Source: Candidatus Cloacimonas acidaminovorans str. Evry (GTDB lineage Bacteria; Cloacimonadota; Cloacimonadia; Cloacimonadales; Cloacimonadaceae). From it: a stretch of DNA of 64,000 nucleotides. The stretch lies in the NCBI RefSeq assembly GCF_000146065.2, contig NC_020449.1, positions 1,836,654-1,900,653 of the forward strand. The letters are read 5' to 3'. Made by a program: the position numbers and the translations under genes. Of this stretch, positions 45,878-60,800 are shown piece after piece (position 1 is the stretch's first letter; each line of letters starts with the position of its first letter). The notes below the pieces were generated by a model that saw only the letters and a program-made list of their open reading frames with translations, made no database searches and was not told the origin of the DNA.

Positions 45878-48800
45878 TTACTTGATAGCTATCTTAACTA
45901 CCTTTTCTACTATCTTCGTGCCGTCGTTGGCAATCACACGGGCAAAATATGCTCCGCGCGCCAGTTTTACACCATCATTATTACGACCGTCAAAAACGAT
46001 CTCTGCTTTACTCTTACCCTGCACCTTGCCACTTGAACTTAAGGTGCGAACTTCACGACCCGCAAAGTCATAGATTTGGATCTTTACATAAGCACCATTA
46101 GTCAAAGTAATGGCAAATTTGGCAGTTCCATCTATGCTGGGATTCGGATATACATAAGCATCCGCAATCGCCAGTTCAGCAGGAGGTAGAGGAGCTGAAA
46201 TCATTGTGAAACTAATTGTTTCCATAGCTTGGTTACCTGCATTATCCCAGGCAGTTACACGCACGGTGTAAGTTCCAAGTATCAGATTATCTATTTCGTG
46301 ACTTACTTCAGTAATACCTGCACCTGTTTCAACAGGAACTCCAACAGGCATTCCATTAGGATCAATAATCACCATACGGCTTCCAGCAATTCCTGAACCG
46401 GAACTGTTTTTACCGCCATTCTTCAGAAGAGGAACAAATTCACTGAATTGGGCTTCAATTCTAACCTTAGTGGTCTCATCCACCAAAGTAATTTCAGCAC
46501 CATTTACAGGATTAAGAATTGTTATTACTGGAGCAGAACGATCCACACCATAATAGTGGTTAGCTTCAGTTACATTACCAAATTGATCGGTAGCTATTAC
46601 TTGCAAGCGGACAGAGGTCTCACCCGCAGGAATCATACCACCATTCAATATTACGGTGTAAATACCATTTTCCGGATTTACGGTGAGCGGACCCATTATG
46701 GTTGCTCCCGAAGGATAGGTAATTACATTTGCAGTAACCGTAACAGGAACTACTGCATTAATTGTGAAGTTAAGGTTATTAGGACCTACGGAATTCAACC
46801 AGGCAATCTCGGTGAAGCTAATCGTAGGAGCAGTAGCAGGAGTAACTATGAAGTTACGCATTGCCATTGCTTGATTTCCTACATTATCTTTTGCCAGGAT
46901 GCTTATGTTGTAGGTTCCGTATTGATCAACAACAAGCTGCTTTGTAATAACCTGAGTATTTTCAGGATAATCAATATTTACTGCCTCGCTTCCATCAGGA
47001 GACAATACGATAAGATTCACTGAAGCAATTCCCGAACCTGCTTTATCCTTCGGATCACTTGAAATACTACGCTGTCCAATACCCTTAGTGCCTACTATGT
47101 CAGAAATAGTAGCCATAATATTCACCATGGTATTATAACTAACCTGAGTATTCTCTGCAGGACTGATTATAGTTACTACAGGAGCGCTGTTATCAATACC
47201 ATAGATCTGATTAGAAGTGGAAGTTCCACCCAGAATATTAGTAGCACTCACTTCTAAACGAATTCCGGTCTGATCTGCAGGAATCACGCCACCCATAACA
47301 TCAATGCTGTATACATCATTTACTAGTGTCGGAGTTACCGGACCTTGGAATAGAACATTTGCTGGAATAGTATAAACATTAGCGACTACTCCACCAACTG
47401 CCAGATTGATACCCGCAGTATTTACAGTGAAACTAAGCTTGTTGTTATTAGTGGAATTGAGCCACCAACTGTCATTTGCTAATGCTTGGAAAGTAATTTC
47501 AGGTGCAGGAGCAGCAACCACAAAGTTCGTGCTGGCTACACTCTCATTACCTACTACATCTTTAGCAGTAATTGTTACTGCATAGTTACCATACTGATTA
47601 GCAGTTACGGTCTCGGCAATAGCTCCCGTCAGATTACTGAATACAACAGGTGTTCCTGTAGGAGGAGTAACTGTCATAGTTACTGTCTGTAATCCGGAAC
47701 CACTTCTATCCTGCGTATCCTTAGCGGTTTTCAATATACCGCGCGTACCAACATTATCAGTGACGGTAGCAGTAATACTAACCTGCTCATTATAAGCAAC
47801 CTCTGTTCCTGCTACAGGCGTTAGAATCGTAATCACCGGAGCGTTATTATCAATCAGGAAGGTCTGATTGGAAGTAGAAGTTCCACCCCAAACATCAGTA
47901 GCAATAACTTCTAAACGCACTGCTGTTTGATCAGCAGGAACTACTCCACCATACAGAATTACAGAATACTGATTATTTGCTCCCGGAGTAGGAGTGATAG
48001 GACCTTGGATTAAAGCATTGCTTGGTTCAGCATAGATATTGACTACTACACCGCCATTAGCAAGCTGGGCTTCTGAGGTTACTGTAAAGGTAAATGTATT
48101 GGGTCCGGTAGTATTCAACCACCAGTTACCACTAAGAGGATTGATCACTATTGCAGGAGCTCCACCTACAACATCAAATTCATAGGCAAGAGAGCCAATA
48201 TTACCAACAATATCACCAACTGCAGCAACTACCGTGTAGTGACCTGCAGGAAGAATGCCGGCATCGTGAGTGAAGGTTCCATTAGTGATAGTTCCATTGA
48301 TAGCAGCACCATTCAATGTAATATGAATTTTTGTCTCATCAATTCCGCTGGTACCGGTATAATACAATATAGGAGTTCTGTTATCCTTTTCTCCGGTTCT
48401 TCCAGAATCAGTTCCACGCATTAAAACTTGGATACCCTGGAAGTCCTCAAAGGCAACTGCGACAACAACATCAGTTCCTTGAGCAAGGACTGCAGGATAG
48501 TAATCAAGCGGGTCTTCATCCACTATTTGCGGTTCTTCAGGATCCCAGAAACCATCTTGATCAAGATCAACCCAATCCATATCTTCGTTCACACCATTTG
48601 GCGGGTCTTCATTAAATAAGCCATCACCATCATTATCTATGGGAGCGCCAACTGGAGCAAGTGCCCAAACAATTGGAGCAGCCATATCAATTCCATAGGT
48701 CTGTTCTGACATATTAGAGATATTATAGTTATCCATTGCTTCAACATATAGCTTTACAGCAGTTGCCATAGGAGACAACATCTGTCCAAAGTTGAAGGAA

Positions 48801-51800
48801 TAGCTATATACATTTCCAGAGACAGAAACAGGTGCAAGGGTCATTTGCTGGATCAGATTTTCATCCATAGGGGTTACTTCTGCAAGCTCAATCCCAACAC
48901 AATCCGTTGGAATAGTTCTGCCATCTGGAACAGTAACTGTGAAGGTTAATGGAGTATTGAAGGTCGGATTCAACCACCAGCCATTAGCAAAACCGGTAAA
49001 GGTGATGGCAGGACCTTCTATATTAACTGAGTAGTTTATGGGCTCTGTTACACTGTTCATCTCCAAATTATTATCTGCATACCATTCTGCCTGCATTTCC
49101 ATAGTGTAGTTAATGTCATAACCCAGAGCATTCAAATCATCCATTGTCAATGTATAGCTATAAGTATTACCACTAACGGTCATATTTGCTAAGGGAACAG
49201 TAATATCGCTATTCCAACCCATAATATCCAGATGAGCATCACTTATTGCAGTTTCAGGATCAGTTATAGTCGCACTGATAGTGCGGTTTGTAACTGTTAG
49301 CTGAGTTCCAGTAGCTACGATAACAGGTGCCGTAATATCAACTTTAAATACCTTTTCTGCATTGATATTTACATTGTTACGGGTAACCATAACAGATGCA
49401 TTATGCTCACCTGCAGTAAGGTTACTTACACCGGTAGCAACTATGAAACCATTATTGTAAGCAGCAGGAACCGCTATATCATCAATATACATTTGATAGG
49501 TTATTTCTCCGGCAGCAGGAGTTGTGTATCCGCCATCGGTAAATCCATCATATACGAAGAACTTAATAGTAGAGGGATTTGCCACTGTCCAGAGTTCGTT
49601 ATTAGTTGCGTTAATATACTGTGGTTCAATGCTGTTAAACACAACATTGAAGTCCGTAGTACCAGTGTATTGACCCACTGCATAGATAAATCCACTCGGC
49701 ACTGTAAAGGTTACTACATTTCCTATAACTTCTGCAGGAACATTATTCCACTGATTACCATTATAATACATTCCTACAATGGTTCCAGCTGCAGGATCGG
49801 GAGTAGCAGCTAAAGTAACCGTGAGATTGATATCATCTTGTGGGTTCAGAATAAATGCTGTTTGAGCAGGATTACTTAGTTCAGCATAGCCAAGAGGAAG
49901 TGTAATTGCGGGCTCAACATCTTCATAGTAGGCAAAACTGTTTCCAGGAACAGTCAACGCAATTCCATTATGGGTAATTGTGCCAATATTAGTAGTATTA
50001 AGCACTGTGCTGTTTAACTGCATAACCCAGTTCTCATAATCAATGGAGGCAGTCCAGAATTCATATTTGCCGTGATTAGGAATATTGAAGAAAGCGGTCT
50101 GCGTTCCATTAACTATCTGCACGGCAGGAGTATTATCATAAACGCCATTATAAAGTGTAGTTACTATCGGAGCACTGAGAGCGCCGGTAATACGCACTTC
50201 GTTATTATAGAATACATTGGCATTAATAGTAGGATTGGTAACTATCAGTTTTCCACCTTCAGTTGCCTCATAAGCAACATTCAGTTCGGGTTTGTTGGTA
50301 GAGATCAATCCATCGTTATAAGTTACCACAGTTCTAATCTTTGTAGCAGCATTCATCAGTTCAGCATTAAACTGCACTGAGAAAGGAGTAGCTACAGGAT
50401 TAGCAATAGTGGCAAAAGGTGTCCAGATATTGTTTGCGAAGTATTCAAAGGCAACTGCTTCTATAAATTCATTGTTCCAGTTGGCAACTTCGGCATAGAG
50501 GATATCCTGGTTAGCATTATCTCCATTAAAGCTCATCGCTGTAATCAGAGCATAAGGTTCCCAGTTGGCTGGAGGAACAATAGTAACCGCTTGAGCTACA
50601 CCATTAACATTTCCGGCTTTATCATAAGCCATAATGCCAAGATAGTAGTTACCAACTGCCATTCCTGCAGTATTCCAGTCAATGCTGTAAGGAGCTTCAG
50701 TATCTGTTCCGATTAGAACATCAACACCATTGTAGTTATACCAGAATTCAACTTTTTCAATTCCGGAAGCAACCTGAGTAATCTGTCCATAGAGAACATC
50801 AAACGCATTCACAGCTATTGTAGAGGTAGTAGCTAACTGGATAGTGTAGTTACCTTCATTTTCCGTAACACCGTTTCCTGTAATTCCATTCAGGACAATT
50901 TCAGGATCGGTAGTATCATACATCACATTGGTAATAATTGTATTGTTATCAGTATTCGGGGTCTCTGCCGCAAGGTCAGAAACGCTGAATCTGAAATCAA
51001 ACATACCATTCAACAGTTCATTCGTGAAATGAATAATGTCTATTCCGCTGAAAGTAGCCAGATAGGTATTAGTACCAGTTCTTGCAACTTCAGCATTATC
51101 AATTACAGGATCACGCCAAGGATCATTTTCTCCATCTATCCCGATAATATGATATTGAAGAGCAATACTGCTTGGTTCAATTTCATCATCGGTATTAACC
51201 GTGAAGTTTACCGTAAAGGTCTCGCCATTGAAGAAACCGTTACCTGCAGGAACTGTTTCCGTGGCTGTAATCGCAAAGCTGTGATCAAGAGTTATCGTCA
51301 CATAGTCAGAAATTTGACCAAGAGTTACTCTTGCTTCACGAGCACGAACACCAAGTTCATAATCACCTTCATCATAAGTAGTCAGAACATCTGTCAGAAG
51401 TACATTGGCATTAGTATCAACTACCTCTGCATAAGCCAGATGAGTCCAATCGGTTGCACCCACAGCACGAATAACATATTCCACACGAGGAATACTAACA
51501 TCATTCACTTGTGTTACAACATTAACATCATTATGTAAGCGAACTGGAATGATTCCATTTACAGGAATGTGGCCAGCTACACTAACAATTTGCATCGGGG
51601 TTTGATTATCAATTACGGTAAAGTTATCGGTAACCTCAAGAATATTGCCAACATTATCAGTAACCTTGGCTTGAACAATATATTCTGCACCAAAGATCAA
51701 GTTGGCAGGAACAGTCCAGGAAGATGTCCACGGTGTCTCTACAACTGTCTCAATAGGAATCCAAGGAGTAGCTGGGACTGTAACAGGAGCATAAGCATAA

Positions 51801-54800
51801 GCTACATTCAGCAAACCTGAAAGGTTATCTACGGGATTGGCATTCAAAACAATATCAGTTTCTCTTTCAACCTCTTCCGGAACTGTGAAGTCAGCAATAG
51901 GTAATACATTATCAATATTCAGGGTTATAGTAGCTTCGTTGGTATTACCATATACATCGTAAGTTACCACTTTCAATTCACCGGTAGTAATGTCTGCTGT
52001 TTCCGGTAATTCATTCCAGATAACTTCAGCCATATTATTGGGCAGAACACCATTTACTGCATTTACTGTGCCGATTAAGGTATCATTGAATTTGAATTCC
52101 ACTTTTACTAAATCAGCAAGCATTACATCGCTGGTTATAGTAGCAGTAATGGTTAGTTGAGGATTAACTAAACCGCTAACCCAATCGGGTTCAGGATCAA
52201 GATCGGGATAAGTTAATCCATTCCAAGTATAGCTAATAGCAACATCTGGTGCTTGGGTATCAATTATCTGAACCAAAGCATAAGCGTTATTATTAATTAT
52301 TGAATTGATAGGTGTCTCTGTTCCCCAAATATCTTTCGCAAAAGCAACCACCTGAATAGTATTGTTAAACAGGTAGTAGGGATAAACTGTCCATTCAAAG
52401 GTGTATGGTTCAGGAATCCAAGTATCATTGGCATTACCATTTACATCTCCGAAATACATCCATTGCGAAATAGGACTTACAACAGAGTTATTAACATTTA
52501 CATAACGATATTTATAAATTACACTTTGCAAGTATTCTTCACTACCCGTAAAGCTTGGAGAGGAAATTGTATATGTCTCGCCTCTCTGAACAGTTGTGTT
52601 AACCAGTCCATCAACATTAGGTTGAGGAACTATTGTGCCATTATAGATATTAATAACAGCTATGGAATGACTTGTGTCAACGGGATAGTGACTGGATACT
52701 CTTACTTCATAGGCTCCACCAGCTAAATCAACTATATTCCAGCTGGCAAAGTATTGACGCTGATATATTGCGTGGAAATCTTCATCAATGAAATCCCAAG
52801 AATCACCGTCAGTAACTGAAGCAATAGGAATCCATAGACTATCTCCCTGTAATCTATAAGCAAAATCCACACTTGTAGGAATTTCAGCTTGGTGCGGAAT
52901 ATAGGCGTATAATTCCAAGGGCTGAGCATTACCAGTATGATTAGTACCAACCATTTCCTGAACTTGTGGAACTGCCAGGTTCCAATTTACATAATGCAGG
53001 ACATAGTCATCATTAACAAAATCACGAACAGCCATCAATCTGGTATTCTCAGGAATGCCATAAGTGAGAGTGAAGAAGTTTGCTGTATTAGGAACAATAC
53101 CTTCATTATCAAGCAGGTCTTTCAATTTCACTTCGGCATTAATCACAATATTCATCTCACCCGTGATGATATATTGTTCAAATGCTTCAGAAGGATTCCA
53201 TGTAAAGTTAATCTTTTGATTGAGGGCATCCAGAGTGTAAGTATTTACTATATCCACTGCATCCATATAGGTAAAGGTTGCAGTTAGAGCACCTGTAGCA
53301 TCCAGTCCAATTAAATCGTTATAACTTACTTCAAAGTTAATTTCTTCATCGCTATATACTGCAATGTTGTTTGGATGACTGGTTGAGACGATAGCCATAG
53401 AATTCGGTGCCTGAGTATCAATATAAAGTTCCTGATAATCAGCCGGCAGAATTATTGCTGTGTTGCCGGCGAAGTCAGTAAGCTCTATCTCAAGATTGTA
53501 TATCCCATCAATTAAGGATGCCATATCATTAGCAGTAAATGTGAAGTTTGATGAAGCTTCATTTATATTAGAGTAAGTTTCGCTGATAACAATATTGTTA
53601 TCATTATTAATGATTCTTATGCTGATAAGGGCTATATCATTAAGGTCTACCTCGGGTAAATTAGTGTAGCTAATAGTCAGTGAAACTTCTTCACTATTAT
53701 TCAGCCATTTCTTACCATTAATTTCACCATAAGTGAACTGGTCTACAACAGCTCCGGGAGTAGTATTATCAATATAGAGCTTAACTATTTGTTCGGATTC
53801 GTTATTGCCAAATACATCTTGAGCTACAACACGCAAATAGAGATATGGTACACGCCCAAATGCTGGTGGTGTCCAATTTGCCACAATATTTACTGCTCCA
53901 CAGGTTGCAACGGTATTAATATTAACCCAAGGACCACTTACCGAAGTTGCCCATTCAAAGGTTAATGTATTTATATCTGTAGGGTTATCAATTGTAGCTT
54001 GAATAGACCCACTATAAGAATTTATATTCTGAGCAAAAGCATATTGATCCGAGATGACAGGACTTGATCCAATCATTGTGATGTGGGCATTGGAGCCAAA
54101 TATATCATCAAATACTACATAGGTAATAGGAACATCAGTATCAGCAGTAGTATTTCCTAATACATCTTTAGCAATTGCTCTAAATCTGTAATAACCTTCA
54201 TTAACATAGGGAAGAGTTTGAGATGCAGTTCCATCAAAAACCGGAATCCATAGTTGTTGTGTATCGAATGAAGTCCAATCAGACCAATCAGGGTTACTAA
54301 CAGAATTCTTATAGCTATATTCAAAGTGAACCAGAACTGGTGCATCAAAGTTGGCTGGTGTAATATTATGAGCAGTAACCGTAACCACACCCGTTTCAGG
54401 AATGGTAAAGATGTTGTTATTAGCATTCATATGAATACCATTGATATAGTCAACTAACATCTGAGGAGCACTACCATCAACAAACAGAGTATAAATGTTT
54501 GAAGTAAAGTAGTTACCAGCTTGATCATAAGCTATCGTACGCAGATAATAAGTAGCATCTGCTTCATCGGCTTCATCAACAAGACCATCATTATCATTAT
54601 CTACTAGATCATACAAAGGAGCAGGATCAGCTGTAAATACCTGTTGATAGTTACCACCCATATTACTCTGCACACCAAAATTGACCCAACGACGAATTGG
54701 CGCAGTTTCAGGTTGGGAAGAATATTGATACTTAACTTCTACAATATCATCAGCTGCTACAAGCAGTTCATTAACATCAGCCACTATTGTAACTGCATCT

Positions 54801-57800
54801 GAAGCAGGAACGGGACGGATTCTTTGTATTCCGCCAATTACTGTAATAGTTGTATTAGGAGCATTGTTATCAATAAGAAGCCATCTACTAATAGCTACTT
54901 GATTAAATAGAACATTTCCATCTGCAGCTAAAGGTAAAGCACGGAATTCATAAATGCCTGTAGTAATAAGCTCAGTATTTAGAGAAGTAACCCAAGGTGT
55001 TACTTTGAAGTGGGTAAAGTGGTTAGGATCTTGTATAATATAAGTTGTCCCAAGTCGGTTTGCCACTTCAAGGTCTAAACCATTAATAATGCCGTCATTA
55101 TTAAGGTCAAGACGATACTCAAAATTATATTCACCCTGAGTTAAGTTAGCAGTGTATTCCCAAGATTGATCCGAAGAATTCCACAACATTTCATCAATTA
55201 ATGTATGGTTATCAGCATTATATAAATGCACACCGGGAACAAAAGGTAAACCATCATATTGAGGAATATCTTTTCTATACAAGTGGAATTTAACATTAGA
55301 TGCGGGTGCAGAATTAACAGTGCTTATTTCCGTCCAGACATTGTTTACCTTATATTCAAAGCGGACTTGATTTACGGGAACATTACCAATATTTTTTGTA
55401 ATATCCGCTGCAAGGTTAATCCATTCACCAACAATCTGATTGTCGGTATGGCTTACAATCTTAGTTTCTACATCAGCTACATTAATTATATTAACAACAA
55501 GGTCTATTGCAGATTGTAATTCTGCAGGACTCAAATTACCATCAAAGGCAATAGGAATAGGAATACCATTATTGGCTGTATCACCTTCTACATTGCCACG
55601 AGTATCAGTAGAGGACACCACAAAGTAATGATATCCACTGACGCTAAGTACACTATAGGGAATATCAAACTCATAGAGCCCGTTCATTGGCTCATGGTCA
55701 TATAGAACACCGTCTGTCCAAGTAATGTTATTAATATTGCCAGTTGCAGAATAACCATGATACAAGCGAATAGGAGGTCTAAAATCATTAGTACCATTAT
55801 ACCACGAAGCATAAGTATTGAAATTCGGGTCATTGATAGCAACTGTAGATAGGTTAGTAATTTGAGCAGGATCAACATAGATTCTGAGAGTAGAAGTTCC
55901 ATAACTTTCAGCACTGGTTATAGCTGTAATTGTGTTATTAGCTTCGCCATAGAGAGAGCCCAAAGTATGAATGTTAGCATAAGCTCCAGGATTTTCATGG
56001 TTCTCATTATCTGGATGAGAGCGATAAGCAATATGAGTTACAGGAGTATTGGGAGCTACATTATCCACATACACTTGAATAGGGGTACTTTCGCGAGTAT
56101 TACCCATTACATCAGTAGCTTCTACTTTTAACCAAGCTGCACCAGCATAGTTCAATAGAGTATTTTCACTTCCACCTTTTGTATTCCAATTATTATATTG
56201 GATATAATGTGTAGTATTAGGTTCGGTGTTGATGATATGATTATAATACACTGCAGTACGATAGATCATATTGTCATCGCTCCACTTAAGAACTATTGAG
56301 TTAATATCTGTAATGTCACCAGTAACTTTGAACAGGTTATCACGACTCCAAGTTATATTGGGAGTATTTTCTGTGATAGCCACCCTGGGGGCAAAGTAAT
56401 CCAACCTAATAGTGCTATAAACGGGATCTTGTAGAACTGCAGGATTTGTAGGAGTTAAGGCAATAAAGAACTCATAAGTAAAATCATTGGTATTATATCC
56501 TGTAGGCATATAGAAACTATCGGGTACGAAAATACTGATAGTTCTATTCATAATCTGAGGCGTTACAATGATAGGACCGGTAGCAGGATAATCGGGTTGC
56601 AGAGTTGTGTCATTAGTCACATTAACTTCTTGCCATTGACCAGTAACATTATTGATTACTTTAGCTTTGAAGGTAATTGAATTAATTCCTGCAAGTGAAG
56701 GTGTTCCATTTAAGGGATCGTTTGGATCGTTAGGATTATTATAGAAGAAATTAGCATCCAAACGCAAAGTTCCAATAGCAGATGCAGGATTATTAGTTCC
56801 ATAAATAGTGTTGTTTGGAATGGGTGGCTCATTATTAAAGCCAAGAACATTAACCATATTCAGATCGTATGAGATTAAAGAAGCAGGGTTGCTAATGGTT
56901 ATAGGAGCATCCATATATACAGCATTACTAATATTTCCAACAAAGTCCTTTCCTTTAACAGTTATCGTATACTGTCCAGGAGTTAGACCATTATAATTCC
57001 AGGTTGTATTTGCGACACCACTAATATAGTTAGCATTAATTGTTTGGACAAGAGTTGTACCGCTATAGATCTCAAAAATAGCCCATTCAGCATCAATCCA
57101 TTCAGGAGCAAAGCTCGTGCTAAGGGTTATGACATTATTTGCAGGAGTATCATAATCAAAGGTAGTATTACCTGAATAGGTAGGCACATTAGGTATTGGA
57201 GGTTGGTTATCTTTAACATTCACTACTACAATAGTATCAGTTACAGCTCTACCCTGGCTAATGGCTGAAGCACGAACCAGGAATTTACGGATAGGATTGC
57301 GTCCATAAACAGGATCTACCAAATATTTATAATGATTGGCAGACATATCCCACATAACTGTATAAGGTGCTTGCATATCAGGATTACCATCAACAGAGTT
57401 GATGATGTCGCTATCGGTCCGATCTGTATCGGTTGCTGCTTGATACACTCCATCACCATTTACATCCTGATAGAGGTGGAAATGAACACCTTGAACTTGG
57501 CCTGTAGGATCGGCAGGGAAAGCTGTTATCTGTTGCTGATTAACTTGTCCATCAGCTTTCATTACATCAACATTAGCATTCATAGGAGGATTAATTACAA
57601 TCTGAGAAGGACTATGCCAGTAAAGTAATTGTTGCACATAAGTTGCTTCATTTTCCAAATTATCTTTAGCAGTAAGAGTAAATTTGTAGAATCCTTCAGC
57701 CAGGTCATAAGCGCTGAAACCATTAATAAATTGCAACTCAATATAACCATTAGTAAGAGATGTAACAATGCAATTTTCAGGGGCAAGAGGATTTGGATTA

Positions 57801-60800
57801 GGAATGTAGGTTTCAGGAGCCGGAGTAAGAGTAACAGTTGCATTATTTAATCCAGAACCATCAACACCAGTTCTGATAGGAGGATCATTGAGTTCAAAAC
57901 GAACTTTGGTCCAGTCCTGATTATTGGCAATATACGAAGTAGCACTATAATTTGCAGTTTGAGAAACAGTATTGCCAATGTAGAACTTAATACCATTGTT
58001 GGCAATAACAGGTTTACCTCTATCTACATTAAAAGCAACATCATTAGAGGTCTTGTTGATGCCATAGATATTTCTGTAATTAAATTTTATCTTTAGTTGG
58101 GTAACATCCGCAGCCAGTGACTGATTAATATCAGCAGGAGCAAAACTCCAAGTCACTAGTCGGTCATTTCCTTCTCCAGTAACTACAGGAGTAGGAATAT
58201 TAATAAAGGCATTAGGGCTAATATTTTGTATGGTAAACCAGGATGCCAGAGTAGAATTATCTGGCAGCATAGCAGGTGCCACAGGCAAACCAGTAGCAAT
58301 TTGTTCACCAATAGAATTAAATTCTGCTGTAATGATTGCCGCTACTGCAGGATTAATCATACCAGGAATTTCCATATAAGCAGAAACACCTTTTACAATA
58401 GGATTAGCAATCATAAAATTATTACCATCTACAATAACATGAACTTCTTCAGTATCCTGGAAAAGGTTACCGCCAAAAGGATTACGCTTGGTGTTTACCA
58501 CGAAATCAATACTGGTATAATTATTAATAGATGTTGGAGTAACTGGAATAGAGGCAATCCAACGATAATTATTGTCCGGATCTGTATCTTCCACTATTAT
58601 AGGGTTCCCATAGCTAACTCCAGTAACATCATTTGCCCATACTTGTTCTATATAAGCTTGATATTGAGTATCAATATATACCTTAAGAACTGCTGGAACA
58701 CCTTGGGCAATGTAATTTCTTACTGTCTGCTCATCAGGTAAAGTAGTAATTAATTCGGCACCACGAATAATGGGGACAATAGGACCTTCAGCAGCAATTT
58801 CAACCATCCGATTTCCACTGCTTTGAGAAGGATTGTAGTTACCCACTGGATCTGTCACACTATAGGCAATAGTAACCGAATTAGTTAGGGGTGTGGGAGA
58901 AATAATTACTAAGCTATCAATTGTTGCCGTCCATTCATTATTAGCAAAGCTAAAATTATATGCAGGAACAGTATAGGGACTGGTCATCGCTACGCCATTC
59001 ACAGTTGATACAAATTTATTAAGATTGCTTACTGTAAGAATAGGAACAGTATTTGTATTCTTGTAGCTACCTACATCAGTGAATTTTATTTCTAATGTTC
59101 CATTCTGATCAAAAGGTACTACATAACCTTCTTGAGTAATACCTAAGGATTCACTCCATATTTTGACAGAAGTAATAACAGGAGCACTTGCATCAACTAT
59201 AGCAGCGTTATTAATAACTTCAGATACATAATTTGCAGTAGAATTAGTCCCATCGGTATAGTATATTGTATAATTTACGCGATATTGAACTTTGATACCG
59301 GCACCATCAGCATAAGAACTGCTTACGGGAATATTGGTATTCAAATAATATGAACCATCTGTATGAGGGGTTAGGGCAGTCCAAGTAGTTCCAGTACCAG
59401 TAGCATTAGTTACATAGTATGTATTCAGATCAATACCGCTAACAATAATATTTGATACATCTACTCCCCGGGGAAAACGTGCAGAATCGGCAAGTTTCAT
59501 CTTAAAACCAAAATTTGCACCTTTCTTAACATAGGGAGCAGTGTAATCATCTAAACGATTGCCATTAACATATTGATAAGCTGTAAGGAATTCAGTGTCA
59601 TGCAAGTAATCACTACTAAATTTAAATTGAAGAGCTGGAGCAGTTAATGTCCATGCTGGATCAGTAGAATTAGCAGGATTACCATAATTAATATGACCAA
59701 CTTTATCCTGAATTTTAGCTAAAGACAGATTAAAGGTATAAGTAGAATTGATGCTACCAGGTGTATTGGGAGTTAAACTGATAACCTTTTCTACTACCCC
59801 CTCACTTAGTTCAGTATGAGAAACTTGGGCAATAGTCCAGCCAGTGAGAGTAGGAGTAGCTATATCAATTACTCCAGCGCCAATACCATCCTTAGCACGA
59901 TATTTAATATATATTTTTTGCGTGCTGGGAGAAGTAGGCCATTGTCCATTAGGGGTAAGGGCAAGAGTTATGGGGCGATTAAATCCCTCATTTATGAAAT
60001 AATTATCCCAAGAAGTAGGAGTTGTAGTCCCTGTTGCAACCCAGAGTTGATTTGTATCATAAACAGGGACCTTTTTATCTACTTTAATAGAGCTTGTACC
60101 ATTTGTTGTTATATTACTAATCTGCTGGTAGGCAAAATCAATATTAATAGATGCTCCATCATCATAAGCATTCCATACACTCTGAACATCCGGTTGGATT
60201 CTCCATTTAGCAACATATTTATAAGCTGTAACTGTTACATTCGATCCACCTTGAGTTATGATAATAGTTACTGTAGTTTTTGTGGAGCCATTTGTTTCAC
60301 CTACAGGAATAGGTGGACGGAGGTTTTCAATAATGTTATCTTCAATTAAATCAAAATCAGCTGTAATAGGAGGATTAAGTTCATTAACCATAGACATAAA
60401 AGTATACTGAGTGCTTAAAAGGTGTTCAGGAGCAAACCAACCATCAGGATCAGTATTATTGTATGGAGTTCTACTTGCTACAATACCCTGAATTAAAGAG
60501 GTAGGTTTGCTTAATACCACCATTTGATGTGTATAAGCATTAGCAGCATAACCATTGTTTGTTTGGCAATTGAAAACGAAATTAGCTACTTTGTAATCAC
60601 TGGTTGGAGTCCAGGTAAGATTCTCTACACTTACATTATCCCAGGTATAGGTTCTAGTTCTAACACCACCAGATACTGTTTGAGTTACCGAAGGATTCGC
60701 CGTTATATTAATAGTTCCAGTAATACCGCTCCAGCTAACTGTCATTGGGAAATTAGCTGTGTTACCAGTATCGGTAGATGTTACTGTAGCAACTATCTGA

